From positions 1,241,001 to 1,305,000 of the forward strand of contig CALZFC010000004.1 in NCBI GenBank assembly GCA_945643635.1: DNA of 64,000 bases. Reading direction: 5' to 3'. The position numbers were made by a program, and so were the translations under genes. Below are positions 24,282 through 37,300 of this stretch, in pieces (positions within the stretch are counted from its first letter, which is position 1; each line of letters opens with the position of its first letter). This DNA comes from Allodiplogaster sudhausi (taxonomy: Eukaryota > Nematoda > Chromadorea > Rhabditida > Diplogasteridae). Under the pieces are notes generated by a model. That model was not told the origin of the DNA, did not search any database, and saw only the letters and a program-made list of their open reading frames with translations.

Positions 24282-24349
24282 CTTGGTCGAGGAATGCCGT
24301 AGAGTGACCCCGCCAGAGTCTTCACACAAGAGAGACTTGTTCTTTCAGA
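24282..24349 (-). other. Probable 5' untranslated exon of the metallophosphoesterase gene
   Basis: A strong donor (ACCAAG|GTACTT, - strand) ends an exon-like segment. The coding start is preceded five bases upstream by an acceptor (AATTCAG|AAGTCATG). The frame that would continue into the ATG contains a TGA here, so the exon is read as untranslated. The upstream limit is a guess. Confidence 0.35.
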
Positions 24350-25820
24350 TAAAGATTCCCCTCCTTCTCTACCGTTCGACGGTGATCTCTGGTGTTTACT
24401 CCGTGTTCCAACTGGGCTTAAATAATATGTCTTAATAATAACAAGTTGAAAAGTCAGAAATATCACCGACAATAACAAGGATTCAGCAAACAGTTACTGT
24501 TCATTGACGCACTATTACGTAGCAATAACAATATTTGTGAAATAACTACATTTTAAAATGGGGTGAGATCGCGGCGATCAAAATCATAAGAATTGTTTAT
24601 ATTTTAGAACTTCGATAATACAGAAATTAACGCAGAGAAAACTAGATTATTAAGTTGGCATTCTCCCATATATCTTAAATACATACATACATATGTACGT
24701 ATATATGTATGCAGCTTCTGGAATATGAAAAAAACCTATTCTACCATCTACAATCATGACTGATTATGAGTGGCAAAGATAAGGAGCAGAATCCATTCTA
24801 GGGGGGAGGAGAGAGAGAGATTCAGATAGAATGGGGGGGGGGAGGGAGAGATAAAGAGACATCGAGAGGGAGGAGGGGGGGGGTGGAGGAAAATGAAGAA
24901 TTGGATATAGAAATCTGAAGAGTAGCGGATCGATCGATAAAATCGCTAGATTCCGATGCTTGATAAGAGAAGGGAAGTCAACTGGCGGAAAACACTTGGA
25001 AGAATGAATGGGCTTTTACATCCTAATATGTACATGTAGACATTTCTCTCTTTCTCTATCTCACTCGCTCTCTCACTCTATCTCTCTTTCTCTCTCTCTC
25101 CATCTCACTGTCTATCTCTCTCTCTCTCCTTTGAATTCCCAACAAATGAGAGGAAAACTCGACTGGCTGAGAGGGTGAAAGCAGGCTTTTGCCAGCAACT
25201 CATCCACATCTCCGACTTCAATCTACAGGCTTACTCGAGAAGTTGGAAAAGAGGAAGAGAGAGAAAGAGAGCGAACAGTACAGAGAGAGAAATGGTGAGA
25301 GGGAGACAAAGAGAATGAGAGAGAGAGATAAATGGAAGGAGAGGGAGAGGGAGAGAGATACGACGAGAGACGCGAGAGGTGAGCGAGGGAAACAATGCAG
25401 AGAAAGTTGACGATACGAGGATAACTATTCGAATCGAGAGTTAAGATGAAGGCTGGAGAGAGAATTTTAAACTCTTAACAAGCAAGTAGACGGTGGCCAG
25501 AGAAGGAACAAAACAATGTGAAGATACTGGGTTTGAGATAATAATTGGAAAACAGATTAAGGACATGGAAATTAGCGCGTAACTGATATGGCGGTTTAAG
25601 AGAGTGAGATGGACAGGGAGAGAGAGAGAGAGAGTTAGAGAGAGAGAGAAAGGAGGGAACGAGATGACGAGACGGCGAGAGAATGATAACGAGGATTGAT
25701 GATGATATTAGGCAGTAATATGTTAAGCGGGTGGTTTACGTGCGGGGTTGCCTCGCGCATGAAGATCATGATGATGGCGGTCTATGTAATAGCGCCCTGG
25801 AAAGGAAGCGAGAAAACTGC

Positions 25821-25873
<53 letters not shown>

Positions 25874-27488
25874 AAAGAGTGGGAGAAAAGGATAGCACAG
25901 TGGGTAAGAACAAAAAACATAGAGTGAGAGAGAGAGAGCAAGAGAAAGAACATATGTATATGTATGTATGTATGGCAAACGAAAGATAAGAAGGGCTGGG
26001 ACGGGGAGCTAGGAAAGAAAGGTTGAACGGCAAATCGAGATTACAAGTAGGCGAGATATCGACGCGGCGAAATGTGATAAAATAAAGAGTGGGATAAAGA
26101 TGAGGAATCAGATAGTAAGTGAGACCGAGACGAGAAAGATAGAAAGAGAAAGAGAGAGAGCGAGCGAGCGAACGAGAGAGAGAGAGAAAGAGAGTGAGAG
26201 GAAGGGAGAGATGAAAGAGAATGGCAATGACTGTCATAGGTTCACCGGAACGGAGATGCATACATATGTATGTATGTCCAGCGTAAAGTATTAGAAAAAA
26301 TAATTTTAAACATCTCTACCCTTCAATATATAACTGACAGAAAATATGTATTTAATTAGTGTTACTAGAAAAATAATACGAAACAATAATTAAATATATG
26401 TATATAAAAAGAACCATTCTTTACATTTTATTTGGCAAACCTTTTGGCAGTGCGAGAGAGTATGCAAGGGAATAGCCAGCCTACTGGACATGGAGGCAAA
26501 AGAGAACAAAGCGACTGCTGTCTCTGTGCATAAGAAGTCGGCCAAGACCTTTGTTTTGTTCACACACAGACACGCGTAAACAAGATGGCCTCCTCTGTCG
26601 CGCAGAAATGTAAACAAGATCAAAAGAAAAGATGTGCTCAATGAGCAACAAAGTTTACAGTCGATTTTGCTTTTTGCTTTTTCTACTTAAAATAATCTTT
26701 TTTAATAATTAATAATTACGGAATTACGAGTGTTGTTATATTAAAAGTAGTTCATATTATTTCTCGCGCTGGTAAAGTAGTTTCTTGCGGGCTAACACGA
26801 AGAACATTGTTGTTATGAAGAGGCTGAGAGAAACAACCATGAGAGGGAAGGGAGCATATGAATTAGAGAAGAAATGGGTAGTGAATATGTAGGGAGAGGG
26901 AGAAGAGGAGAGCGAGAGAGAGAGAGATAAGGAGAGAGAAGGGGAGAAACAGAGAGAGAGAAAGAGAGAGAGAGAAAGAGAAAGAGAGAGATGAGTAAAA
27001 ATTGAGCAAGAGAGTGAGACTGCGTAAAGATGATGACGCCAGGAAAAGGAAGCAGAAAAAGATGCGCCTGAATGCATTCAAATGTGTCTTCCTCCCTCCA
27101 CTCATGATGGTGTGAGGTGCGGAGAAGTGGAGTGAGGAGATTGGAAAGAAGTGGACAGGTAGACAGGCAAGGCACCAGAGTCACTCTTGAGAGTTTGGGG
27201 AGGGGGAGGGGTGGAGGGGAATGGGGGGTTGGGGGGAATAGTTAGCTACAGATGTTGGTGAAGAGGGGAGGGAATAGGGACCGAAGTGGTCAGGCTTTTT
27301 TTGAGGGGTGACTATATCAATCCTACTATTTGGATGGTGATAAAAAAACCCGCATGTGCATAAAAAAGGTGGATGGAAAAAGCTAATCACAGCGTTAGTC
27401 AGTCTACAGTAGGAGGGCTGACAGTGGCTTTTACCTAACTAAAGCCACTAGGAGAGTGGCAGCTTAAAGAGAGCCATTTGCCTTTTTG
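24350..27488. other. Repeat-rich intergenic sequence
   Basis: GA tracts lie at about 25250-25400, 25610-25660, 25820-25900, 26130-26215 and 26890-26995, and G-rich runs near 24810-24890 and 27190-27235. CT tracts lie near 25045-25130. Apart from the candidate exon at 26451-26579, nothing here looks coding. Confidence 0.5.
26451..26579 (+). CDS. Candidate terminal exon, function unknown
   Basis: A good acceptor (CCTTTTGGCAG) is followed by an open frame, CERVCKGIASLLDMEAKENK and onward, to a TAA at 26577-26579. The composition differs from the surrounding GA repeats. No upstream partner exon was found and no family is recognised. Confidence 0.25.
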   Translation, partial: CERVCKGIASLLDMEAKENKATAVSVHKKSAKTFVLFTHRHA

Positions 27489-27754
27489 GCTTTTGCTTTA
27501 ATGATCACTCGAATATCACTTGACACTTTGCTCCGTTCTCACTTTCGAACAATCTCTCTATCTCTCTTTCACTCTCTCTCCTAATCTTATTGTTAGTCTT
27601 CCTCTTCCTCTTTCTCTCTCTTTCTCTCTCTCTCTCTCTGTGTCTCTCTCTCTTGCATATCCGCTTTGCCGCCCACTCGACATGGCTCTTCCAACCAAAG
27701 GCACTTTTATTATTGAGTGGCAGGAGAGAGAGAGAGGGAGAGAGGGAGAGGGAG

Positions 27755-27799
<45 letters not shown>

Positions 27800-27875
27800 G
27801 ACAGATAGGAGAGCCGGGGAGAGGGGAGAGGGAGACAAAGAGAGATAGAAAGAGATAGGACATATTGGAGAGACG

Positions 27876-27917
<42 letters not shown>

Positions 27918-28367
27918 AAGAGGGCAGCTGTTCACTGTGCAGGTACAGGGGATGACAACATCGCTCTTCTCAAGTGTGCTCAATATTTACGTTTAAGTCC
28001 GCTGAGAAATGCACCGGTACCGTTGTGAGTTTGAAGGTAAAGGCACAAGATTGATTTGGCAGAAAAGGACAATGCAACGCGATTTGTGCGCGGATTGCAA
28101 GGCTTTTGCTTTAATGATCACTCGAATATCACTTGACACTTTGCTCCGTTCTCACTTTCGAACAATCTCTCTATCTCTCTTTCACTCTCTCTCCTAATCT
28201 TATTGTTAGTCTTCCTCTTCCTCTTTCTCTCTCTTTCTCTCTCTCTCTCTCTGTGTCTCTCTCTCTTGCATATCCGCTTTGCCGCCCACTCGACATGGCT
28301 CTTCCAACCAAAGGCACTTTTATTATTGAGTGGCAGGAGAGAGAGAGAGGGAGAGAGGGAGAGGGAG

Positions 28368-28408
<41 letters not shown>

Positions 28409-28484
28409 GACAGATAGGAGAGCCGGGGAGAGGGGAGAGGGAGACAAAGAGAGATAGAAAGAGATAGGACATATTGGAGAGACG

Positions 28485-28526
<42 letters not shown>

Positions 28527-28710
28527 AAGAGGGCAGCTGTTCACTGTGCAGGTACAGGGGATGACAACATCGCTCTTCTCAAGTGTGCTCAATATTTACG
28601 TTTAAGTCCGCTGAGAAATGCACCGGTACCGTTGTGAGTTTGAAGGTAAAGGCACAAGATTGATTTGGCAGAAAAGGACAATGCAACGCGATTTGTGCGC
28701 GGATTGCAAG
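27489..28710. repeat. Direct tandem duplication of about 610 bases
   Basis: Copy 1 spans about 27489-28101 and copy 2 about 28102-28710. Both run from GCTTTTGCTTTAATGATCAC to GTGCGCGGATTGCAAG and are nearly identical, differing mainly in GA repeat length. A third partial copy of the last part (about 75 bases, ACATCGCTCTTCTCAAGTGT to ACCGTTGTGAG) lies at 29230-29304. The near identity implies a recent event or an assembly artefact. Confidence 0.9.
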
Positions 28711-28813
28711 CGGCAGAAGTTGAGATTGATCTCCTTAAAAAAAAGGAGAGGGAAGAGATTGAGCACTTGCGGCAGCTGATCAGCGAAATGCAAGATAGAT
28801 GGAGATTGGAGAG

Positions 28814-28867
<54 letters not shown>

Positions 28868-31256
28868 AGAGAGAATAGAGAAGAGAGAGAAGGAGAAGGA
28901 GAGAAAGAAAGAGAGGAAAGAGATAGAGAGATAGAGATCACAGAGGACAAAGAGAAGTACAAAGTGAAAGAGATATAGAGATTCAGTCATAGATGAGATA
29001 TAGAGAGCTGAGGAAAGAGAGAAGAGATGCTCAATGTGATAAGAGCCATGAGAGGCTTGGATGACTTTGAAAGATAGAGAGAGAAGAAAAGAGAGAACCG
29101 AAAAAAAAGTCACAAGTTCTGAATTGATAAGAATGCTCACTCAGAGAGTGCTTTGAGCGAAAGAATATCGAAGTATGCATCAAATGCGAATTTAACATAT
29201 TTCTACATACTTATAACGTCCGGAAAGCAAACAACATCGCTCTTCTCAAGTGTGCTCAATATTTACGTTTAAGTCCGCTGAGAAATGCACCGGTACCGTT
29301 GTGAGCAAAAAAAATACGTTTCTCTTCCTGTCTCATTTTCATTTTCGTATTATTATATTTAGTCAATTTGCTGCGCGCTTTAACATTTTTGGCTACATTT
29401 CCGTTCGTTAGGAAGAGCAGCGAAAATGTGCAAATTGAGGAAATCGAGATGGAGGAAAGCAAAGGAGTGAGTACAACCTTCGCGCTGACTCCATCCTCTG
29501 GCTTATCCGGCGAGGAGCGTGTGTATCCTTCTGAACTTTCTCTCTCTGATTCTCTCTCTCCCTCTCTCTCTCTCCCCCTTTCTCTCTCCCTCACTCTCTC
29601 TCCCTCTTCCTCTCCCCCTCTCTCTATCCCTCACTCTCTCTCCCTCTCTCTATCCCCCTCTCTCTCCCCCTCACTCTCTCTCGCTCTCCCTCTTGCTTGC
29701 CTTATGCGTCTCTGTCCCCTCTTCCTCACAAACCCCATGATCAGGCCCTACCAATTCGATATACGCCCAGTCATTTCCTCCTCAATTTCAAGCGCCTTCC
29801 TAGGCAATCGAATCGTCGGGATTTTCAACATGCCCTTCCAATTCTTTCTCTCCTCCTCTCTCTCTGTGTCTGTCTTTTTGTTTCTCTCTCTCTCTCTGTC
29901 TGTCTTTTTGTTTCTCTTTCTCTCTCACTCTCTCTCTCTCGCCGTTACTCGATCTCTCTCCATCAAATGTAAGTGGCTTGCAGGATTTGTGGCCTCATAT
30001 TGTTAGTTTAAGACGGTGCGTACAAGAGAATTAGATAGCACAATAAAATAAGAAATCTATATTAAAGAGTATCTTCAGCAGATTGAAGTCGAAAGGCAGT
30101 GACTTGCATTTGACGAGCTTCAATGGATCTCCAACGGAGGCAGAGAAAGTGTTTTGAGTTCTCTCTCTCTCTCTCAGTCTCTGTCTCTTTCTCTCTTTCT
30201 TAAACTCTTTCCTTCTGTATACGGAGAGCTATAAATTAATCCTAGTTTACAGTTTCGAGACAAATTCGGTTAAATTTCGAAAATAATATTCATCTGAAAT
30301 ATCCGGCTAGGTCTCCCGTCAAAATCGGTGAAACAAAAAAAAAACTACCACATCTACAACACAATGTGTATTGCGAAAAAAAAAATACAAAAAGTGAATT
30401 AAATAAAAATCTAAAGCAAACATTCAATTTTCTTTCTCTTTTGTTCTCACTTCATCGCACTCATCTCATTCTCGAATTATACAAAATAATAGTGAAAATA
30501 AATAAATAAAAATCTAATTCTCAGCTCATGAAGGGCATGCAATTATTTTCAAATACAGATCAAATATATTTTTTATGCACTCTCGGGGTGCGAAGACTTA
30601 TTCTTTGCGCTTGCCTATACGACATAAACACAACTATGCAAGTTGATAGGAAAAGAACACGTGAGCTACATGTGAAGTCGTCAGAACAGATTTTTGTTTT
30701 ATCGCCTCGCTTTGCAATTTCTGTGCAGATGTCTGAAGATGCACTGTTGTATATGTCATACGTCTCAAATCTCGCATTCACAATTTCTCACGCTCTCATT
30801 CTCTCTCTCTCCTCTCTCTACAGCTCTCTTTCTCTCTTTCACTCTCTCTCGCCCTCTCTGCTCGTTTCTCCACCTTGCGCAAAATTTCACTTTTTCTCTT
30901 TACCCGTCCTATTCACCTAGCGCATTTCAAACATGTTCCACAAAAGACGCAATTGATTCTGTAGCATCATGCCACTGTGCTCCTCGAGCACATTCAGCAT
31001 GCCATTAAAAAGATTTAAAAGTGTTCAGATCAAAGAACAAGATCATTTCTTCTGCTCAAACTTACTTACTAGCTTATTGTTAATAACACAATGTTTGATC
31101 AGATATATGCCATTTACAGTACAAATCACGGAATTACAACATTATTCAAAAAGAATTATCGGCATTTGAAAATCAGGTAGAGGAAATTATGGCAATTTCC
31201 ACTTTGTGGCATGATATGCACCAGTATGGTAATAAAAAAAATGAGCGCCGAGAGAA

Positions 31257-31293
<37 letters not shown>

Positions 31294-31346
31294 GAGGAAG
31301 AGAAAATGGAGGAGAAAGAGCGAGTATACGAGAGAAACAGGCAGAG

Positions 31347-31379
<33 letters not shown>

Positions 31380-31415
31380 AAGATAGAGAAGGAGAGAGAG
31401 AGAGGAAGAGATAGG

Positions 31416-31461
<46 letters not shown>

Positions 31462-32066
31462 GAGATAGGGCAAGAGTGAATGGAAACAAGGCCGGACCGG
31501 TTCAGCCGAGCCCATCTGGCAGGAGGCACTTCACAGTTGCCACATTCTTTCTCTCGTTTCTCTCGTTCTCTCCCAATCTCTACTACTTTCTCTCGCTCTC
31601 ACATGACGAAACCTTGTGGTTGAGTAATTGTCTGAAGTAGAGAGAGAGAGAGAGAGCGAGAGAAAGAGAGAGGGAGGGAGTGGAATAAGGAGAGAATCTT
31701 GAGGGAGCCCTTGTCTGATTCCCAGTCATACTCAATGAAGAGAGAAAGGGAAGATGACAAGAGTTCGAACGACAAAAGAGATTTATATACATATTTCTGC
31801 CGACTCCTATAACCAAATGGGAAGAAATTACAACGGAGTTGTTGCCACGTCTAATTCTTGTACGCAATTTCCTCATCTTAGACTCTGATCTATGTATACA
31901 CTCTCTCTCTCTCTCCCTGATTACTCTTTCTCTCTCTCTGTCTCATCACTTTCCCATAACTAAGCAAGTGTTCCACAGTATCTCCTGCAAATTTTATGTG
32001 GATTTGGAAGGTGACAAAGTTGTTTTCTGTTGCCGAGACGAGCGTCGAAAAATAAAGAAAAAGTAA
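28665..32066 (+). CDS. Possible coiled-coil protein gene, fragmentary
   Basis: An exon at about 28665-28820 encodes AEKDNATRFVRGLQAAEVEI and then EEIEHLRQLISEMQDRW, a clear heptad-type coiled coil, before dissolving into GA repeats. A second candidate at about 29416-29471 (ENVQIEEIEMEESKG) has a strong GTGAGT donor. A last candidate at about 31975-32066 (QVFHSISCKFYVDLEGDK) ends in TAA. The order and strand agree, but the intermediate exons and phases are not established. The 5' exon is cut by the tandem duplication: only copy 2 continues into the coiled coil. It could also be unrelated fragments. Confidence 0.25.
31255..31460. repeat. (GA)n tract
   Basis: A GA-rich low-complexity run of about 200 bases with ATAGAGAGA and GGAAGAG interruptions. 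It gives long spurious Ser-Leu and Arg-Glu open frames on both strands. Confidence 0.85.
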
Positions 32067-32256
32067 CACGATGACTCATCAACAACGAATGCATAAGGAA
32101 TTCATCAAGATATCACGATTCCAACAAAATATCGTAATTTAAAAAGTGGGCGTACACATATTTTATCTTCCATTGCTTTCAGCAGAAAGGAAATTTTTTT
32201 TTACTGCATTCTCAAAATTCATTGCCAATCTATGTACATACATACGATGGGTACTC

Positions 32257-32397
32257 TTTAAAGGGTACTGAAAATCACTCTTGAATTCGCGCTTTTGTGC
32301 TTGACACGAGGACGAAAGATCATCTGATTTAGAGAGACGCGACTTCAATGGTCAGGAAAATACGAATAGATTGCAGCTGAGTTTAGTGCTCCTTTAA
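32257..32397. mobile_element. MITE-like element family 2, copy 1
   Basis: About 141 bases starting TTTAAAGGGTACTGAAAATC and ending GTGCTCCTTTAA, imperfect inverted termini. The left part shares TTGAATTCGCGC followed by TTGTxCTxA with the element at 55396-55517. No coding capacity. Confidence 0.6.
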
Positions 32398-32649
32398 CTT
32401 GGCTTAATGACAGCCGACTTTTTAGTCACGATACGATGCACATTGTTGACGGTCTACAACATGCGCATAACTAGGCAGAGCCCTGTTCGGCTGCAGCGGC
32501 CATGTCAAGGTTGCTCTGTCCAACGGATAATTACTGCATATATTACTACTACAGTAAAAGTCAGAGCAAATGGTAAGATAATAATATGGAGAAGAAGGGG
32601 AAGAAGACCAAGTAGAAAGAGAAATGAACGAAGAACTAGATAGATAGCA

Positions 32650-32870
32650 GCAGGAGGACTGCCAGAAGTGGCCGTCAACACTGGAATGGCGCCAACAAAC
32701 AGCAGCTATAATATGTGCGCAAAACAAGTAGAGGACCTCCTATTTACTACTAATTTGGCCTTATCCCTTTACCATCTTCAGAAACAAGGGAAACCTCCGC
32801 CGCTTTTCGCCGCTGCTGCTGCAGCAGCAAACAATTTGTCGCAAAGTGTTACGAAGACTCACGTGAAATA
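32650..32870 (+). CDS. Candidate exon with an Ala run
   Basis: An open frame, LPEVAVNTGMAPTNSSYNMC, continues with EDLLFTTNLALSLYHLQKQG and an Ala7 run coded by mixed GCT/GCA codons, to a TAG at 32869-32871. The mixed codons suggest a selected protein tract, not a slipped repeat. No domain is recognised and no partner exon is certain. A further + strand open segment at about 33030-33130 (LKRRARIMPSLCGNEAEHEV) with a GTTAGC donor may or may not be related. Confidence 0.25.
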
Positions 32871-33299
32871 GCGAATATTTAGAGTTGACCCCCTCTTTTT
32901 CATGACGTAATGTTTATTTACAAAATTTCATGGTAAATTTGGTGCACTCAAAAAGCAAAGATAAATACGCATTACCATTTAAATGTTTAAGAAAAAAGCG
33001 TCCATCGACAGAACAGAAATTACAAGAGCTCATCATGGTCAGCTAAAGCGCCGTGCACGGATCATGCCATCATTATGCGGAAATGAGGCAGAACATGAAG
33101 TGCAGAGGGAGATACTATTTTGTGTAGACATAGAGAGGGTTAGCGGACGAGAATAAGAGAGAGAGAGAGAAGCAAAGAGACGGAGAAAATGGAGAGGTGA
33201 GGAAAACGTGGGGTGCGTGGTTTTAGGGCATAAATATCCTATACCCACAGGCGGATCAGCCAAATCCCTGTCGAAAGTGGATCAGACGACAACATGATG

Positions 33300-33599
33300 C
33301 ACAGTTGCAGATTCAGAAGTGAGCTGGTGGATGTTTCACTTTCCCTCTCTTACTCTCTCTCTCTTCCTTTATCTCTCTCACTCTCTTTTTCTTTATCTCT
33401 TATCTCTCTTTAACTCTTTCTCCTTGTTTCTTTATTCTCTCGCTCACTTTCCAATTTCTCCATGCCTCTGAAGTACTTCGAATATAATATTTAAAAGATA
33501 TATTTATCTTAGAAAGTTAGTGACATTAAACATTAACAAAACTCGTCTTTGTAGCGCAATTCATCCTACCATTCTTTCTCTTTATCTCACTTAAATCAG

Positions 33600-33638
<39 letters not shown>

Positions 33639-34315
33639 GTCTCACACTTCTGTCCGCGATCTATTTAAAATCACATCACTATGGCCATTAGCAAACATAC
33701 CAAACACCATGTGAGTGTTTGGACAAACAGACAACAAACGTGTACAAGGGCCATTATCATGGCGATTTCAGGGCCCATTAGACAAGAAGGGGCGACGAGA
33801 CCGCAGGTGAATGAGATCAATCAATTGTAAGTAAAAGTTCAATTTAAGTAAAAGTACGAATGTTTGTATGTACATAGATGACTAATAAAAAAAGAAGATG
33901 AATTTAATACTTTAAAAAATCAAACATCGTCAGACATGTCGGCATGCGATAAATGGCCAACACATGACTGATCTACTGTAGATGACAAGTGGATTTTTTT
34001 TCAGTTTGAAATGCCCATTTTGACACGAATGTACATATGTATGTATGTATACGGAGACATCTCTATGGCTGTTCTATGTCAACAACACATGACTGATCTG
34101 CCGTAAATGACATAAAATGGTAATGCAAAAATAAACGAGCACTGCATACGTAGATCATGCATTGAGAGAAAAAAATGAAATTAGAATGTTGTCTTGGGCG
34201 GATCGGGCCCGTTCTCTTCGTCGCTCTTCATGCCCAATGTGGAGGCAAACACAATCTATCTGCGGCATCTTGCCGACGCAGTACAACAGTCATCCACGGA
34301 CAAAATAGGCCCATT
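33300..34315. other. Non-coding sequence ahead of the CT array
   Basis: CT tracts near 33340-33450 and 33600-33640, then AT-rich DNA. The word AACACATGACTGATCT occurs twice (about 33959 and 34085), a small direct repeat. No exon was found. Confidence 0.4.
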
Positions 34316-36600
34316 TCTCTCTTTCTCTCTCACATTCCCTCTCTCTCTCTTTCTTGTTCTATCTCTCCTCCCTCCTCTCCTTCTATTTCTCTCTTTCTCT
34401 CTCACATTCCCTCTCTCTCTCTTTCTTGTTCTATCTCTCCTCCCTCCTCTCCTTCTATTTCTCTCTTTCTCTCTCACATTCCCTCTCTCTCTCTTTCTTG
34501 TTCTATCTCTCCTCCCTCCTCTTCTTCTATTTCTCTCTTTCTCTCTCACATTCGATCTCTCTCTCTCTTTCTTGTTCTATCTCTCCTCCCTCCTCTCCTT
34601 CTATTTCTCTCTTTCTCTCTCACATTCCCTCTCTCTCTCTTTCTTGTTCTATCTCTCCTCCCTCCTCTCCTTCTATTTCTCTCTTTCTCTCTCACATTCC
34701 CTCTCTCTCTCTTTCTTGTTCTATCTCTCCTCCCTCCTCTCCTTCTATTTCTCTCTTTCTCTCTCACATTCCCTCTCTCTCTCTTTCTTGTTCTATCTCT
34801 CCTCCCTCCTCTCCTTCTATTTCTCTCTTTCTCTCTCACATTCCCTCTCTCTCTCTTTCTTGTTCTATCTCTCCTCCCTCCTCTCCTTCTATTTCTCTCT
34901 TTCTCTCTCACATTCCCTCTCTCTCTCTTTCTTGTTCTATCTCTCCTCCCTCCTCTTCTTCTATTTCTCTCTTTCTCTCTCACATTCGATCTCTCTCTCT
35001 CTTTCTTGTTCTATCTCTCCTCCCTCCTCTCCTTCTATTTCTCTCTTTCTCTCTCACATTCCCTCTCTCTCTCTTTCTTGTTCTATCTCTCCTCCCTCCT
35101 CTCCTTCTATTTCTCTCTTTCTCTCTCACATTCCCTCTCTCTCTCTTTCTTGTTCTATCTCTCCTCCCTCCTCTCCTTCTATTTCTCTCTTTCTCTCTCA
35201 CATTCCCTCTCTCTCTCTTTCTTGTTCTATCTCTCCTCCCTCCTCTCCTTCTATTTCTCTCTTTCTCTCTCACATTCCCTCTCTCTCTCTTTCTTGTTCT
35301 ATCTCTCCTCCCTCCTCTCCTTCTATTTCTCTCTTTCTCTCTCACATTCCCTCTCTCTCTCTTTCTTGTTCTATCTCTCCTCCCTCCTCTTCTTCTATTT
35401 CTCTCTTTCTCTCTCACATTCGATCTCTCTCTCTCTTTCTTGTTCTATCTCTCCTCCCTCCTCTCCTTCTATTTCTCTCTTTCTCTCTCACATTCCCTCT
35501 CTCTCTCTTTCTTGTTCTATCTCTCCTCCCTCCTCTCCTTCTATTTCTCTCTTTCTCTCTCACATTCCCTCTCTCTCTCTTTCTTGTTCTATCTCTCCTC
35601 CCTCCTCTCCTTCTATTTCTCTCTTTCTCTCTCACATTCCCTCTCTCTCTCTTTCTTGTTCTATCTCTCCTCCCTCCTCTCCTTCTATTTCTCTCTTTCT
35701 CTCTCACATTCCCTCTCTCTCTCTTTCTTGTTCTATCTCTCCTCCCTCCTCTCCTTCTATTTCTCTCTTTCTCTCTCACATTCCCTCTCTCTCTCTTTCT
35801 TGTTCTATCTCTCCTCCCTCCTCTTCTTCTATTTCTCTCTTTCTCTCTCACATTCGATCTCTCTCTCTCTTTCTTGTTCTATCTCTCCTCCCTCCTCTCC
35901 TTCTATTTCTCTCTTTCTCTCTCACATTCCCTCTCTCTCTCTTTCTTGTTCTATCTCTCCTCCCTCCTCTCCTTCTATTTCTCTCTTTCTCTCTCACATT
36001 CCCTCTCTCTCTCTTTCTTGTTCTATCTCTCCTCCCTCCTCTCCTTCTATTTCTCTCTTTCTCTCTCACATTCCCTCTCTCTCTCTTTCTTGTTCTATCT
36101 CTCCTCCCTCCTCTCCTTCTATTTCTCTCTTTCTCTCTCACATTCCCTCTCTCTCTCTTTCTTGTTCTATCTCTCCTCCCTCCTCTCCTTCTATTTCTCT
36201 CTTTCTCTCTCACATTCCCTCTCTCTCTCTTTCTTGTTCTATCTCTCCTCCCTCCTCTTCTTCTATTTCTCTCTTTCTCTCTCACATTCCCTCTCTCTCT
36301 CTTTCTTGTTCTATCTCTCCTCCCTCCTCTCCTTCTATTTCTCTCTTTCTCTCTCACATTCCCTCTCTCTCTCTTTCTTGTTCTATCTCTCCTCCCTCCT
36401 CTCCTTCTATTTCTCTCTTTCTCTCTCACATTCCCTCTCTCTCTCTTTCTTGTTCTATCTCTCCTCCCTCCTCTCCTTCTATTTCTCTCTTTCTCTCTCA
36501 CATTCCCTCCCTCTCTCTTTCTTGTTCTATCTCTCCTCCCTCCTCTCCTTCTATTTCTCTCTTTCTCTCTCACATTCCCTCCCTCTCTCTTTCTCTCTTT
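34316..36600. repeat. Pyrimidine-only tandem array: 72-base unit in a 434-base higher-order repeat
   Basis: A 72-base unit (CACATTCCCTCTCTCTCTCT at its start, then TTCTTGTTCTATC and TCCTCCCTCC) is repeated about 31 times. A variant unit with CACATTCGAT recurs at 34547, 34981, 35415 and 35849, exactly 434 bases apart (five 72-base units plus one of 74). Each variant is preceded by a unit with CTCTTCTTC in place of CTCTCCTTC. The last block has the CTTCTTC change at the expected place (36283) but not CGAT. One strand is almost purine-free, so stop codons cannot form and three overlapping frames stay open for over 750 codons. Confidence 0.95.
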
Positions 36601-37300
36601 CTCTCTCCATGTCTGACGGTTCCTTTGAATCTTGTCCCTTTCTGGAACTAACAATTTCTCCTCTGTCCCTTATCTTGCCTCAAAATCTCGCCAGTTGGCC
36701 ACTTTCCCTCATCCTTTTCCGTCTGACTCTCTTCTGTCAGCAGCACTCTCTCGGCATGGCAACTGTTTTCCCTTCCAAAGGCCACGAGTTCCTACTACTT
36801 CCTCCTTCCTCCAAGAGATAACCAAGAGAAATAGAAGTACCGCGTGTCCATGCAGAGGTCATGTGCATAATATGCATATCTATTTATGTACTTCAGTCTT
36901 TATTTCTTTCTGTCATATATATGGTCATGTCCACGCGAAAATATGTACAAGTATAACATTACAAACCATCAATTCTTCGACAAAGAAGTCATCAATATAG
37001 TCAAGCAAATACTGTACGAAATATGCACCAGCATTATGAAGAGAACAAAAAGGAACAAGACGATATGGCAAAGGCAATTTTTAGGCAGTGAATCTTGAAA
37101 CAACAGACAAATATGCATACGAAAATGAATTTCTTTTCTCTTTTACTATTTTCTCTTTTTTAAACTAAATTAGCTACATATATATTCATGTGTTCTAGAC
37201 AAAAACATTTTTAAGAAGTTTTTTTCTCTCGTAATTTATCGTTATATCAAGCCGATCGATGGTGAGATTGGCCCTGAGACATTGCATTGTGCCGATTATC
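36601..37300. other. Intergenic, downstream of the Patched-like gene
   Basis: No exon is supported. The + strand open frames here are continuations of the CT-array frames into ordinary sequence. The region includes the 3' flank of the gene that ends at 37301. Confidence 0.4.

Noticed and set aside
35848..36654. Arg/Glu/Asn-rich repeat protein frame on the - strand
   Set aside because: It is the complement of the same array, with a 24-residue repeat that simply follows the 72-base DNA unit. The frame is broken at every 434-base block.
34175..36821. Three overlapping open frames of 765-875 codons on the + strand
   Set aside because: The strand is almost free of A and G, so stop codons cannot arise. 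All three frames are open and encode Ser/Leu/Phe runs. This is the tandem array, not a protein.
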